Assembly (NCBI GenBank): GCA_964427965.1
Contig: CAYRWK010000005.1
Span: 1 to 24,943, forward strand
Source: CAYRWK01 sp964427965
Lineage (GTDB): Bacteria > Patescibacteriota > WWE3 > UBA101185 > UBA10185
Direction of reading: 5' to 3'
DNA: 24,943 bases
A model generated the notes under the pieces. It made no database searches. It saw only the letters and a program-made list of their open reading frames with translations, and was not told the origin of the DNA. A program made the position numbers and the translations under genes. Positions within the stretch are counted from its first letter, which is position 1. Each line of letters opens with the position of its first letter. Positions 1 through 7,908 of this stretch are shown here, in pieces.

Positions 1-83
1 TTTTTTGGCGCCTTTGCAAAACTACTTGCCCAATCTAAAACCGGGCAAGACTCCGGGGTCAGAATGAAGTAAAATGATCCCGG
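1..83. other. Left-edge non-coding stretch
   Basis: No credible coding region is seen here. There is one 7-bp inverted repeat (CTTGCCC at 25-31 with GGGCAAG at 43-49, 11-nt loop) and a weak 4-bp repeat at 49-60. The first may be part of a terminator belonging to a gene outside the window, but no convincing U-tract follows it on either strand. Confidence 0.5.
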
Positions 84-127
84 AAAAACAGGAGTTGTGA
101 CAACGCCTTTGGCCATGACTCCTGTTT
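84..127 (-). terminator. Rho-independent terminator after rmuC
   Basis: A perfect 10-bp inverted repeat, AAACAGGAGT (86-95) with ACTCCTGTTT (118-127), encloses a 22-nt loop that itself holds a GCC/GGC mini-stem (105-107 with 111-113). Read on the minus strand the stem is followed by a run of five T (88-84). It starts 14 nt beyond the rmuC stop codon, where a terminator for that gene would lie. The loop is longer than typical, so this is likely rather than certain. Confidence 0.65.
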
Positions 128-140
128 GTTCTATTTCAAA

Positions 141-1214
141 CTACTTCTCATCATCAATCAAAAGAGTCTGCTCCTTTGGCTCAATACTCTGAACACTCTC
201 TATCTTTCCAAACAATCTTGCAAATTTAATCTTCACATTATCCATGGCTTTATAACCATTAGAGACATGTCTTTCCAAAACCCCAAGCTCGTCATTAAAC
301 TTTTCTGCTTCCACTCTTATACCTGCCACTGCTTTTAAAATATCTCCTGTACTTTTTGCTAGGCTTTGTCTTTGATAAGCAACAAGAATAATTTTCATTA
401 GGTACGAAAAAGTATTCGGAGATGCCATAAGCACGTTTTTAGCCTTGCAGTAATCTTCAATATCCGGGGAGTTTACTATTAGCTCGTAAAACACACTTTC
501 TGATGGAATATACATTACGGCTTGGTCGCTGGTGTTTTCTTCAGGCAAAATATATTTATTGGAAATCTCGTCTATTCTCTTTTTTACATCGTTAATAAAT
601 GTTTTCTTAAACTTATCTCTATCAATATCGTTATCACAAGTTAACATTGCCTTAAAATTCTCCATTGGAAACTTGGAGTCGATGGGGATCAAGCCTTTAT
701 CAGTAACAATAACAGCATCACAAATACTGCCGTTCTTAAATTTATATTGAGTTTTATACAAATCGTTTGGAAGAGTGTTAGCTAAAATATCGTATAAAAA
801 CTGCTCACCCAGACCCCCTCTCATTTTTGGGGATTTAAGGACATTACTTAAGTCCTTCATATCTTTGCCAAACTCCTGAATTCCCCCAAGCTGATGTTGA
901 ACACCTTTAATAACTTCCGAAGCATTATCCAGTCTTTCCCAGATAAGCTTGGTTTGTTGGTTCATAGCATCTCGTTGAGTTTTGAGCTGAGTTTCAAGCG
1001 TGCTTCTTTGATCTTTTAGTCCCTTATCCAAAAGTTCTCCGCTTTTATCAACAGAGCCTTTCATATCTTTTAACCACTCCATCAACACAGTATCAGAACC
1101 ACCTTTGATGTCTTCTTTAAGTTTTTTCATTTGGGAAGTTACAAAAAAGATAATTAGTGCGGCAGTTCCAAGAAACAGGATTATTAAGATTATTAATGTG
1201 GGTGCGGTTATCAT
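141..1214 (-). CDS. rmuC: RmuC-like DNA recombination protein
   Basis: The product is 357 aa, shorter than E. coli RmuC (about 475 aa). The order is an N-terminal membrane anchor (about residues 6-26), a charged coiled-coil stretch (about 27-125) and the RmuC core (about 130-330). Family motifs are visible: RGGLGE at 132-137 and LIPIDSKFP at 175-183. RmuC proteins are proposed nuclease-fold proteins that limit recombination between inverted repeats; the exact activity is not settled. No Shine-Dalgarno precedes the ATG. Instead the extended -10 TGATACAAT ends exactly 6 nt upstream, predicting a leaderless mRNA. A terminator-like hairpin follows the gene. The family assignment is secure, the cellular role less so. 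Confidence 0.9.
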   Translation of the reverse strand: MITAPTLIILIILFLGTAALIIFFVTSQMKKLKEDIKGGSDTVLMEWLKDMKGSVDKSGELLDKGLKDQRSTLETQLKTQRDAMNQQTKLIWERLDNASEVIKGVQHQLGGIQEFGKDMKDLSNVLKSPKMRGGLGEQFLYDILANTLPNDLYKTQYKFKNGSICDAVIVTDKGLIPIDSKFPMENFKAMLTCDNDIDRDKFKKTFINDVKKRIDEISNKYILPEENTSDQAVMYIPSESVFYELIVNSPDIEDYCKAKNVLMASPNTFSYLMKIILVAYQRQSLAKSTGDILKAVAGIRVEAEKFNDELGVLERHVSNGYKAMDNVKIKFARLFGKIESVQSIEPKEQTLLIDDEK

Positions 1215-1220
1215 GTAGAC

Positions 1221-1229
1221 ATTGTATCA
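1221..1229 (-). promoter_or_regulatory. Extended -10 promoter of rmuC (leaderless)
   Basis: TGATACAAT on the minus strand is a TGn extended -10. Six nt (1220-1215) separate it from the ATG, placing the expected +1 on the A of the start codon. No good -35 is seen at 16-18 nt; TTGCCG lies at a 19-nt spacing. Confidence 0.65.
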
Positions 1230-1256
1230 GAAGTACGGAATATTACGGCAATAGAC

Positions 1257-1568
1257 CTAAGCTTCTACAGAAGCGATTGGCTCTATTTTTATGCGTTCGT
1301 ACACCTCATCAAACCTTGGTACCAACACGGAAAGGGTTTTTCTGAGTGTACTCACGTCAACGTCTATATAACGAACAACGTAATTTGTCAGCGCCCTAAG
1401 ATCGGACTTAACTTTTATGAGATCCCGTTTTATAGGTTTAAGTGCCTTTACAAGGTCTGTTTTAGAGGCCAACTCACTACGTAACTCTGTTTTGATTCTA
1501 TTTTCCGAGGAGGTTACAATATCCGTAACAATAAGTTTAATTTGAGATAAATCTTGAGAGGAGAGCAT
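1257..1568 (-). CDS. Small coiled-coil protein of unknown function
   Basis: The predicted product is 103 aa, hydrophilic and almost entirely helical, with heptad-like spacing of Leu/Ile/Val and many Lys/Arg/Glu/Asp. It contains no membrane segment, cysteine pair or recognised catalytic motif. Small proteins of this general look are common in Patescibacteria, but I do not recognise a named family. It lies 42 nt upstream of rmuC on the same strand, yet both genes have their own -10 element, so they may be transcribed separately. The ATG is chosen because an extended -10 (TGATAAAAA) ends 6 nt before it. A coding role is supported by the long open frame and this promoter spacing. Confidence 0.7.
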   Translation of the reverse strand: MLSSQDLSQIKLIVTDIVTSSENRIKTELRSELASKTDLVKALKPIKRDLIKVKSDLRALTNYVVRYIDVDVSTLRKTLSVLVPRFDEVYERIKIEPIASVEA

Positions 1569-1574
1569 AATGTA

Positions 1575-1583
1575 TTTTTATCA
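1575..1583 (-). promoter_or_regulatory. Extended -10 promoter of the coiled-coil gene
   Basis: TGATAAAAA on the minus strand, followed by TACATT and then ATG. The 6-nt spacing puts +1 on the start codon. The hexamer ends in A rather than T, so the match is moderate. It is divergent from the 1648-1653 element. Confidence 0.5.
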
Positions 1584-1647
1584 AACAAATACTCCAATGT
1601 CAATTATGATATTTAGTGACAACCCTACCAATTTTGAACTGATGCGT

Positions 1648-1653
1648 TATTAT
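1648..1653 (+). promoter_or_regulatory. -10 element of the 120-aa membrane protein gene
   Basis: TATTAT lies exactly 6 nt before the ATG at 1660, again predicting a leaderless transcript. No convincing -35 sits at the usual distance. The 91-bp region 1569-1659 serves both divergent genes. Confidence 0.5.
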
Positions 1654-1659
1654 TAACAC

Positions 1660-2022
1660 ATGCCTGCATTCCTTTATACAGTCGCGCTGGTAAATATAGC
1701 CTTATGGGGTTTGTGGGCAAGATCGTTGTTTATTTCAAAACCGGATAGTTTAGTAAATATCCTAGTTTTCTTATTGCTTTTTTTCTTTGCTCTTGCATTA
1801 ACAATAGCTTTTCCCGTTTATTTTTACTACTTTAAAAAAGCCCCTACTTTAACAAAACTTCGCTTAATTTATCGCAAAAGCTTAAAGTGGGGCTTGTTTT
1901 TAAGTGCCGGCGTTACACTGCTTATGGCTTTAAGAGCTTTTCAATTGTTTAATATTGTAACGGTAGTCTTATTCGTAATTTTGTACGTGGCTCTATTTAC
2001 TCAATTAAAAGGTAGAAGGTAA
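1660..2022 (+). CDS. Four-TM membrane protein of unknown function
   Basis: The predicted product is 120 aa and very hydrophobic, with four likely membrane helices at about residues 4-23, 31-57, 76-92 and 94-114. Short Lys/Arg-rich turns (about 59-75 and the C-terminal KGRR) should lie in the cytoplasm. No catalytic motif is visible and I recognise no named family. It precedes metG by 25 nt on the same strand, but metG has its own -10 element, so co-transcription is possible rather than required. The start fits a leaderless mRNA with a TATTAT element 6 nt upstream. Confidence 0.75.
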   Translation: MPAFLYTVALVNIALWGLWARSLFISKPDSLVNILVFLLLFFFALALTIAFPVYFYYFKKAPTLTKLRLIYRKSLKWGLFLSAGVTLLMALRAFQLFNIVTVVLFVILYVALFTQLKGRR

Positions 2023-2030
2023 CCTTTTTG

Positions 2031-2039
2031 TGATAAAAT
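2031..2039 (+). promoter_or_regulatory. Extended -10 promoter of metG
   Basis: TGATAAAAT is a TGn extended -10 ending 8 nt before the ATG at 2048, leaving a leader of about 2 nt. It lies between the stop of the upstream gene and metG. It covers the alternative GTG at 2030, which argues against that start. Confidence 0.65.
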
Positions 2040-2047
2040 CGGCACTA

Positions 2048-3481
2048 ATGACTAAAAGTATAAAGAAAAAGTATTTAATAACAACAGCCATTGATTACAC
2101 CAACGATGTAATTCATATTGGCCAAGCTTATGAAAAGATTTTAGCTGACGCAACAGCCAGATTTTTGCGTCTAAAACACGGTGACAAAAATGTATTTTTT
2201 TTAACCGGAACAGATGAGCACGGCACAACCAACGAAAAAGCCGCAAAAGCAAGAAACCTATCACCTTTAGAGCATGTAACCGATATTTCAAAAAAGGACC
2301 AGGAACAGGCGGACGCACTTCAAATCTCATACAATAGATTTTTTAGAACAACCGATGAGGATCATAAAAAGACAGCCGCAGACTTTTTTGATAAAGCATT
2401 TAAAGCCGGAGATATCTACAAACATAAATACCAAGGTTTGTACTGTGAAGGTTGCGAGGCTTATAAAACTCTATCAGAACTAAACGATCAAGGTCAGTGT
2501 TTACTTCATCCCACTCGCGAAATTCAAAAAGTTGATGAAGAAAACTATTTTTTTAAATGGGCTAAATATTCTAATTATCTAAAAACCTTAGTTTCATCCG
2601 CTGGGTTTGTTTTGCCCGAAGGTAAGCAAAAAGAAATGCTGGCTTTTATTGAAAACGGTATTCAAGACATACCTGTAACCCGTCCCAAATACAAGTTATC
2701 TTGGGGGATAACGCCAAAAAATGACGCAGAGCATGTAATTTATGTTTGGTTTGATGCGTTGATTAACTATTTTACTGTTGGCAGTCAACTTGGATTTTGG
2801 GATGAAGATACCAGCATCGTTCACTTTGTTGGAAAAGATGTAGCCAGGTGGCACACACTTTTATGGCCGGCTATGCTCCAAAGTGCCGGTTACCGTTCTC
2901 CGGACCAAGTTTATGTTCATGGATTTATAAACCTAGATGGCCAAAAGATTAGTAAGTCTCGGGGAAATGTTATTAGACCAACCGATCTAGTTACAAAATA
3001 TGGGGTAGATGCCGTTAGATACTACTTTTTAAAACACGGGCCCATTGTTGAGGATGTAAATATTTCCATGAGTCATTTGGAGGAAGTATATAATGCCGAT
3101 CTTGCAAACGGTCTTGGTAACACGGTGGCTCGTCTTGCCAAGCTTGCAGAAAAATCAGGATTAGACTTTGAAACTGCTCCAATACCTGACAATATTTGGG
3201 AAAGTGACATCTTTAAACCTTTTGAAGAATATAGAGTTGATGTCGTGTTGCAAAATATTTGGGGTTTGCTTTCTGAACTTGATAAACATATTAACGAGAA
3301 CGAACCTTGGAAAATTACTGACCGCAAGAAACTTCATCAAGTTTTGACCGAAGAAATTAATAAACTTCGTATCGTTGCAGTTTTGCTTGAGCCGTTCATT
3401 CCTCAAACCGCAAAACTAATTCAGGAACAGTTTGCTTCTCCAAAAATCAAGGCTGTTTCAGGTTTGTTTCCAAGGATATAA
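2048..3481 (+). CDS. metG: Methionyl-tRNA synthetase
   Basis: This class I synthetase charges tRNA-Met with methionine using ATP. The signature appears as HIGQ near the N-terminus and KISKS at residues 300-304. The connective-peptide zinc knuckle shows C133-x2-C136 followed by a C-x2-H pair. At 477 aa it has the catalytic core and anticodon-binding helical domain but no C-terminal EMAP/Trbp-like tRNA-binding domain, as in many short bacterial MetRS. An in-frame GTG at 2030 would add six residues, but it lies on the promoter, so the ATG at 2048 is preferred. The gene heads a packed run with tatD (2 nt downstream), a GT2 gene and a WecA-like gene. Confidence 0.96.
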   Translation: MTKSIKKKYLITTAIDYTNDVIHIGQAYEKILADATARFLRLKHGDKNVFFLTGTDEHGTTNEKAAKARNLSPLEHVTDISKKDQEQADALQISYNRFFRTTDEDHKKTAADFFDKAFKAGDIYKHKYQGLYCEGCEAYKTLSELNDQGQCLLHPTREIQKVDEENYFFKWAKYSNYLKTLVSSAGFVLPEGKQKEMLAFIENGIQDIPVTRPKYKLSWGITPKNDAEHVIYVWFDALINYFTVGSQLGFWDEDTSIVHFVGKDVARWHTLLWPAMLQSAGYRSPDQVYVHGFINLDGQKISKSRGNVIRPTDLVTKYGVDAVRYYFLKHGPIVEDVNISMSHLEEVYNADLANGLGNTVARLAKLAEKSGLDFETAPIPDNIWESDIFKPFEEYRVDVVLQNIWGLLSELDKHINENEPWKITDRKKLHQVLTEEINKLRIVAVLLEPFIPQTAKLIQEQFASPKIKAVSGLFPRI

Positions 3482-3483
3482 AA

Positions 3484-4266
3484 ATGCTCATAGACACCCA
3501 TTGTCATCTTCCCACAGATATTACTCTTGCTAGAAAAATGTTTGACGAGACCAAGGAGGTTGGTGTAACAAGATTAATAAACATCGGTACCTCGATAAAA
3601 GATAGTAAAAACGCTGTAAAAATAGCGGAGGCTTTGGATGGTGTTTATGCAACCGCAGCGGTTTATCCTCACGAAGATATGGATGTAGATATAAAGACAT
3701 TGAAGGTTGAGTTACAAGCAATTATTGATTCATCTAAAAAAGTGGTAGCAGTTGGGGAGTGTGGTATTGATATATCTAATTGGCAGGGCGGAAGAAAAAT
3801 TGAGGAACAAGTTAAGTTATTTGAAATGCAGGTTGAATTGGCTTTGCAAAACGATCTCCCCCTAATACTGCATAACCGCGGTGGTGATACTGAAATTCTA
3901 GATATATTAACTACGTATAAACGAATCCACGGTGAAAAATTGCGAGGGGTGTCCCACTGCTTTGCTTCCAGCCCTGAAACTGCTCAAAAACTGCTGGATC
4001 TTGGTTTTTTGATTTCCTTTTCTGCCATGATTACTTATCCATCCCGCAAAGAATTACTTGAAGTCGTTAAGGCTGTTCCCAACAACATGTTTTTGGTTGA
4101 AACAGATGCTCCGTATCTGCCTCCTCAAGGCCATCGGGGCGAACAAAATCATCCAAAATATGTTAGAATTGTCGCACAAAAAGTCGCAGAAGTACGGATG
4201 GCACCCTTTGACCAAATTTGCGATTATTCATACCAAAACGCTTCAAGAATTTTTATTTTTAAGTAG
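3484..4266 (+). CDS. tatD: TatD family metal-dependent deoxyribonuclease
   Basis: The product is 260 aa, the normal length of TatD hydrolases, which are TIM-barrel metalloenzymes linked to 3'-5' DNA exonuclease activity and DNA quality control. Visible metal ligands are H6-x-H8 (DTHCHL), E92 (GECGID), H130 (ILHNRGG), H158 (SHCF) and D208 (ETDAPYLPP). The gene starts 2 nt after the metG stop, with AAGGA (3472-3476) at a 7-nt spacing overlapping the end of metG, so it should be translated from the metG transcript. The metG-tatD pairing is common in bacteria. Substrate specificity cannot be told from sequence. Confidence 0.95.
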   Translation: MLIDTHCHLPTDITLARKMFDETKEVGVTRLINIGTSIKDSKNAVKIAEALDGVYATAAVYPHEDMDVDIKTLKVELQAIIDSSKKVVAVGECGIDISNWQGGRKIEEQVKLFEMQVELALQNDLPLILHNRGGDTEILDILTTYKRIHGEKLRGVSHCFASSPETAQKLLDLGFLISFSAMITYPSRKELLEVVKAVPNNMFLVETDAPYLPPQGHRGEQNHPKYVRIVAQKVAEVRMAPFDQICDYSYQNASRIFIFK

Positions 4267-4281
4267 GAAAAGATTTAATAT

Positions 4282-5829
4282 ATGATGAGACGCTTAGCAG
4301 AAAGATACGACAAACAACTCCAAAGAGTTTTGGAAATTATACCCGGTGTACTAACGTGGTCGTTACTGCTTTCTCCAATATGGTTGGGCATTTTGTTTCC
4401 ATCAGCTATTGTTTATTTACTAACCTTTTTAACCGTGTACTGGGCTTATTTAGGCATTAAATACACCACCGGTCTTATTATTGGTTATAAAAGGTATAAA
4501 GACGAACTTAAAGTTGACTGGGCATCGGAGGTTACTAAGCTAGACTTTGCCGGTATTCCTGACAAAGCTACTCTTCCAACCTCTCTGCAAGATATTCGTC
4601 ATTTTTTACTTATCCCCGCTTGCAACGAGCCTTACACAGTTTTGCATGATTCGATTGAAAGTATTTTTAATCAGACTTTTCCCGTCAATCAGATATTTTT
4701 AGTTTATACCATTGAGCAAAAAAATTCGGAAAGAATTATTTCTGACATAAAAGAAATATTAAACGGTCGTGAAAAAGAACTTGGCGGATTTTATATTTTT
4801 GTTCATCCCTCAGGAATTGTGGGTGAGGCAATAGGCGCAGGAGCGGCTAATCGCACTTGGGGAGCAAAGCACGGTGTAGAGGAACTTACAAAGCAAAACG
4901 CTTTAATTAAGAATTATATTTTTAGTACAATTGACGCCGATCATGTAATACACGCTCAATATTTGGCAAGACTAACTCACCTTTACTTATCATCCGATAA
5001 ACGAAACAACCGTTTTTATTCAACCGCAGTGCACTCTTTTGATAATAATTACTGGAAAGTTCCCACTGTTATGAGAATTGAAGCCACCTCCATTTTGCTT
5101 GGCGCAATGGCTGATTGGATTGTGTCAAACGTAGAAATAAAAGATACGTTTGCCGCATACTCTGCTTCACTACAAACATTAATCGATGCTGACTACTGGG
5201 ATGTAGCTTTAGGCATTGATGATACCGTCTTTTATTGGAGAGCTTTTTTCGCAAGAAACGGGGATTTTTTGGGGACACCTCATTTTATTCCTTATGCGGC
5301 CGATGCGGTGCAGGGTAATTCATATTTAAATAGTTATCAAAGCTTATACAAACAATTGCTTAGGTGGGGTTGGGGGGTAATTGTATTTCCATTGTCTGTT
5401 AAAGGATTTATTAAGCACTACACCGTTCCTTTTAGATTTAAGTTATTGTGGTTGGCAGATCAATTTCAAAAGAAAGTTTTGCTGGTAAGTATTGTGTTTT
5501 TAATAACCTTTGGTTTTAGTATTTTAACCATTGTAAATGAAGGTGTTCGCCAGACTAACTTTGCCTACAGTCTTCCATATATCACAAGCTTCATTCTTAC
5601 ATGCACTTTGGTATTTTTGATCCCCGGAACAATTATTAGATTTAGAATGGTAAAACCGATTCCGCAGGCGTGGCCTTTTTGGCGAAAAGCTTTAGCGTTT
5701 TGTGAAGGCCCACTCATTATTTTAAATCTGCTTACTTTCTCTTCCGTTCCGTACATACAGGCTCAAACAAGCATGATGTTTGGCAAAAAGATGAAGGATT
5801 TATACTTTACGCCCAAGGTGCGTATGTAA
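4282..5829 (+). CDS. Membrane GT2-family glycosyltransferase
   Basis: The product is 515 aa. Two N-terminal membrane helices (about residues 20-70) lead into a GT-A catalytic domain. The nucleotide-sugar/metal motif is D218-A-D220, a second acidic pair is D313-D314 and a Q358-x2-R361-W362 motif follows, the set seen in processive or cellulose-synthase-like GT2 enzymes. At least two further membrane helices (about 400-480) close the protein. It probably adds sugars to a lipid-linked or extruded glycan; donor and acceptor are unknown. It lies 15 nt after tatD and 12 nt before the WecA-like gene, which supports a joint role in surface polysaccharide assembly. AGGAAAAG upstream is a rather distant ribosome-binding site, and the second ATG (4285) is an equally possible start. 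Confidence 0.85.
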   Translation: MMRRLAERYDKQLQRVLEIIPGVLTWSLLLSPIWLGILFPSAIVYLLTFLTVYWAYLGIKYTTGLIIGYKRYKDELKVDWASEVTKLDFAGIPDKATLPTSLQDIRHFLLIPACNEPYTVLHDSIESIFNQTFPVNQIFLVYTIEQKNSERIISDIKEILNGREKELGGFYIFVHPSGIVGEAIGAGAANRTWGAKHGVEELTKQNALIKNYIFSTIDADHVIHAQYLARLTHLYLSSDKRNNRFYSTAVHSFDNNYWKVPTVMRIEATSILLGAMADWIVSNVEIKDTFAAYSASLQTLIDADYWDVALGIDDTVFYWRAFFARNGDFLGTPHFIPYAADAVQGNSYLNSYQSLYKQLLRWGWGVIVFPLSVKGFIKHYTVPFRFKLLWLADQFQKKVLLVSIVFLITFGFSILTIVNEGVRQTNFAYSLPYITSFILTCTLVFLIPGTIIRFRMVKPIPQAWPFWRKALAFCEGPLIILNLLTFSSVPYIQAQTSMMFGKKMKDLYFTPKVRM

Positions 5830-5841
5830 GGAACAGTTTTT

Positions 5842-7353
5842 ATGAGCGTTTTATACCAAAAAATATTTAAGATTTATAAAAGAAGCTACTGGTTGTTAAA
5901 TAAATATTTGGAGGAACTAAAACGAGACTACTTTACACACTTTGCTCTTTTGCTTTTGGTTAACGGTTTTATGACCGTTTTTCAGCTTGGGTATTTGATT
6001 CTTAGGTACAGGTATCTTTCCGACCACACTCCCGTTTGGTACACCATGCCTTGGGGGGATTTGCAACTTGACTATAAAAGAAATCTCTTTGCAATACCCA
6101 TCATATCTTTCTTATTCCTAGCCCTCGGGGTTATCTTAATGACGCTGATGAAAAAGATTTACCTTAGATTTGTTCCTCAGATTACTACTGTAATTATCAC
6201 CTTTGCAAATATAGCTTTAACATACTCTTTAGTGAGAATAGTTTTTATTTCATCTATTCCTTTTCCCACACTAATTGGATATAACTATTTTCAGTTGCTA
6301 TTACCTTTTGTAACCAGCTTTGCTTTGGTTTTTATGCTCGCCCCAAGAATGATAAAAATGGCCGAGGAAAGAGGTATTGTCACCGATCCGTCCGTTCATG
6401 CTCATCCCGGAATGTTACTAACAAAACCTACGGCAAGAGGCGGGGGTTTAATTTTTACAATCGGATTTTTAATTGTAGGTTTAATTTTTGCTCCTCTTAC
6501 AAAACCTATACTTGGGATTTATTTAATTGTTTTGTTGCTGGCATTGTTAGGACTTGCGGATGATCTGCAAAACACCAAAGCAAGATTTAAGTTTGTGGAA
6601 TCTCCCCTTATACGACTTGTGCTTTTGTTTTTAATATCGTCTTTAGTTTTGCTGTTTGAAATAAAAATTCGTTTCGTGGGTATTCCTTTTGGAGGAATAT
6701 ACTCGTTTAACGGCTATACCTTATTAACTGCTTTTGTCTCAGTATTTTGGGTAGTAACTATTTTAAACATGCTTTCTTGGGCTAACGGTACAGATGGGGC
6801 ATATGCAGGTATTGTCGGTATTGCTTGTATTTTTGTGGCTCTTTTGGCTCTAAGATTTATTCCCCTACCTCTTGAACAAATCGCATATGCAAAACTTGCT
6901 GTTATTGCCGCAGGTGCTAGCTTTGGCTTAATTAGATATACTTGGCGGCCATCCAGGGTGTTATGGGGGTTTTCGGCAATGAGTGCCGGGGCGGTTTTGG
7001 CAACTTTGCCTATTTTGATTAATGCAAAGGTGGCGGCCTCAATTATGATTATTTTAATTCCTTTCATTGATGCGCTGATTACAGGGGGTCGTAGGATTTT
7101 ACAAGGGAAAAATCCATTAAGAGGAGATCGAAGCCATCTCCACCATTTATTAATTGAAAGGGGATGGAGCATTCAGCGTATTGCCGTTTTTTATTGGGGA
7201 ACAACCGCACTATTTGGTTTGATCGGTGTTTTATCACCGGAAAAGTTTACAGTAATAACAGCTGTGATTTTGTCCGTAATTGTAGCTGGAGTGATTATTT
7301 TACTAAACGTACAATCGTCAAGAAAGAAACAACCATTACCACCGCTTGAGTAA
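5842..7353 (+). CDS. WecA/MraY-like polyprenyl-phosphate sugar-1-P transferase with N-terminal membrane extension
   Basis: The family transfers a sugar-1-phosphate from a nucleotide sugar to a polyprenyl phosphate, the first membrane step of glycan synthesis. At 503 aa this is about 150 residues longer than WecA. The first ~155 residues form an extra module with about three or four membrane helices. The transferase core follows: PTARGGG from P196, GLADD at 237-241 (the DD metal pair), the loop N309-M-L-S-W-A-N315-G-T-D318-G, and a C-terminal DRSHLHHLL histidine motif. Against the usual NxxNxxDGxDG loop, the second Asn is Ser312 and the first Asp is Asn315. AAGGA at 5828-5832 is a good ribosome-binding site 9 nt from the ATG. 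The 3' end overlaps the convergent gene by 59 nt. Confidence 0.87.
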   Translation: MSVLYQKIFKIYKRSYWLLNKYLEELKRDYFTHFALLLLVNGFMTVFQLGYLILRYRYLSDHTPVWYTMPWGDLQLDYKRNLFAIPIISFLFLALGVILMTLMKKIYLRFVPQITTVIITFANIALTYSLVRIVFISSIPFPTLIGYNYFQLLLPFVTSFALVFMLAPRMIKMAEERGIVTDPSVHAHPGMLLTKPTARGGGLIFTIGFLIVGLIFAPLTKPILGIYLIVLLLALLGLADDLQNTKARFKFVESPLIRLVLLFLISSLVLLFEIKIRFVGIPFGGIYSFNGYTLLTAFVSVFWVVTILNMLSWANGTDGAYAGIVGIACIFVALLALRFIPLPLEQIAYAKLAVIAAGASFGLIRYTWRPSRVLWGFSAMSAGAVLATLPILINAKVAASIMIILIPFIDALITGGRRILQGKNPLRGDRSHLHHLLIERGWSIQRIAVFYWGTTALFGLIGVLSPEKFTVITAVILSVIVAGVIILLNVQSSRKKQPLPPLE

Positions 7354-7768
7354 GTAATCCCCAAGGCAGAGGTGCTTGAAACTGTAATCTGCTTTGGAGT
7401 CTGTATAGAGGTTTCAAAAATTCCCAATCTTCGTGCATATAAATATGAGGCGCTTCCAGTACGTCCGGTAATACTGCGGCCACTCCGCAGGCAAAAATTC
7501 TCAGTGCCATGTTTTGATCATGTAAAACCCATAACGCATATAATGTTGCCGTTACACCGACAGCAATGCCAATACCTAAATCAAACATCAAGGCTAACGG
7601 TCTCCAGCCTCTAATTCGTTGTTCTTTAGTTGTTTTTGAGTAAAAATCCCAATGTGGAACCAAGTCACCAATAAAATGTGACGCAAATGACGCAGGTATA
7701 GCTAATATTGGGTTTGAAATAGCCATGCCCAGCGCTACTCCAACCAAAGTGTGCGGTGTTAGTAACAT
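7295..7768 (-). CDS. Membrane-bound metal-dependent hydrolase-like protein (YdjM/DUF457-like)
   Basis: The predicted product is 157 aa with about four membrane helices. Conserved-looking polar residues sit in or beside helices: H6 (LLTPHT), H31, D35, H39 and D41 (SHFIGDLVPHWDFY), plus a later DVLEAPH. This pattern resembles the YdjM/DUF457 group of predicted membrane-bound metal-dependent hydrolases, some related to phospholipase C-like folds; the match is by eye and moderate. The last 59 nt overlap the end of the convergent WecA-like gene. The translation in the overlap is still a plausible helix, so the overlap looks genuine. No Shine-Dalgarno is seen; a TATAGT element lies 12 nt upstream. 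Its place among glycan genes suggests an envelope role. Confidence 0.6.
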   Translation of the reverse strand: MLLTPHTLVGVALGMAISNPILAIPASFASHFIGDLVPHWDFYSKTTKEQRIRGWRPLALMFDLGIGIAVGVTATLYALWVLHDQNMALRIFACGVAAVLPDVLEAPHIYMHEDWEFLKPLYRLQSRLQFQAPLPWGLLTQAVVMVVSFLTIVRLVK

Positions 7769-7780
7769 AAGTTGCTAAAT

Positions 7781-7786
7781 ACTATA
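7781..7786 (-). promoter_or_regulatory. -10 element for the 157-aa membrane gene
   Basis: TATAGT on the minus strand, 12 nt before the ATG at 7768, giving a leader of about 6 nt. The intergenic region 7769-7908 separates this gene from the divergent response regulator. Confidence 0.45.
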
Positions 7787-7831
7787 CTGATTGTCTAAAA
7801 AATTCAAATCGAGCGGAGATTGTACTTGCAT

Positions 7832-7858
7832 AATAATACTAATGTAGGTACTATTATT
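7832..7858. promoter_or_regulatory. Imperfect AT-rich palindrome upstream of the response regulator
   Basis: AATAATA (7832-7838) is mirrored by TATTATT (7852-7858), with a further TA/TA match after one mismatch, around a 7-nt centre. It is centred about 64 nt before the response-regulator ATG. The arrangement would suit a dimeric regulator, perhaps autoregulation, but AT-rich sequence produces such repeats by chance. Confidence 0.3.
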
Positions 7859-7898
7859 CAGGGTTTATTATATCTAGCTTTGTTAGATGTAACACGTC

Positions 7899-7904
7899 TA
7901 TTAT
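7899..7904 (+). promoter_or_regulatory. Possible -10 element of the response regulator gene
   Basis: TATTAT lies 4 nt before the ATG at 7909. This spacing is slightly short for a start at the A of ATG, so another AT-rich element upstream could be used instead. Confidence 0.3.
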
Positions 7905-7908
7905 AACA

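Noticed and set aside
25..49. Hairpin at the left edge considered as a second terminator
   Set aside because: The stem is 7 bp with no adjoining U-tract on either strand, so it is kept only as a note.
2030..2047. GTG start for metG six codons upstream
   Set aside because: The codon lies on the extended -10 element and adds residues not expected in MetRS; ATG 2048 is better.
6714..7172. 152-codon minus-strand frame within the WecA-like gene
   Set aside because: It is antisense to well-supported catalytic motifs and shows no family resemblance.
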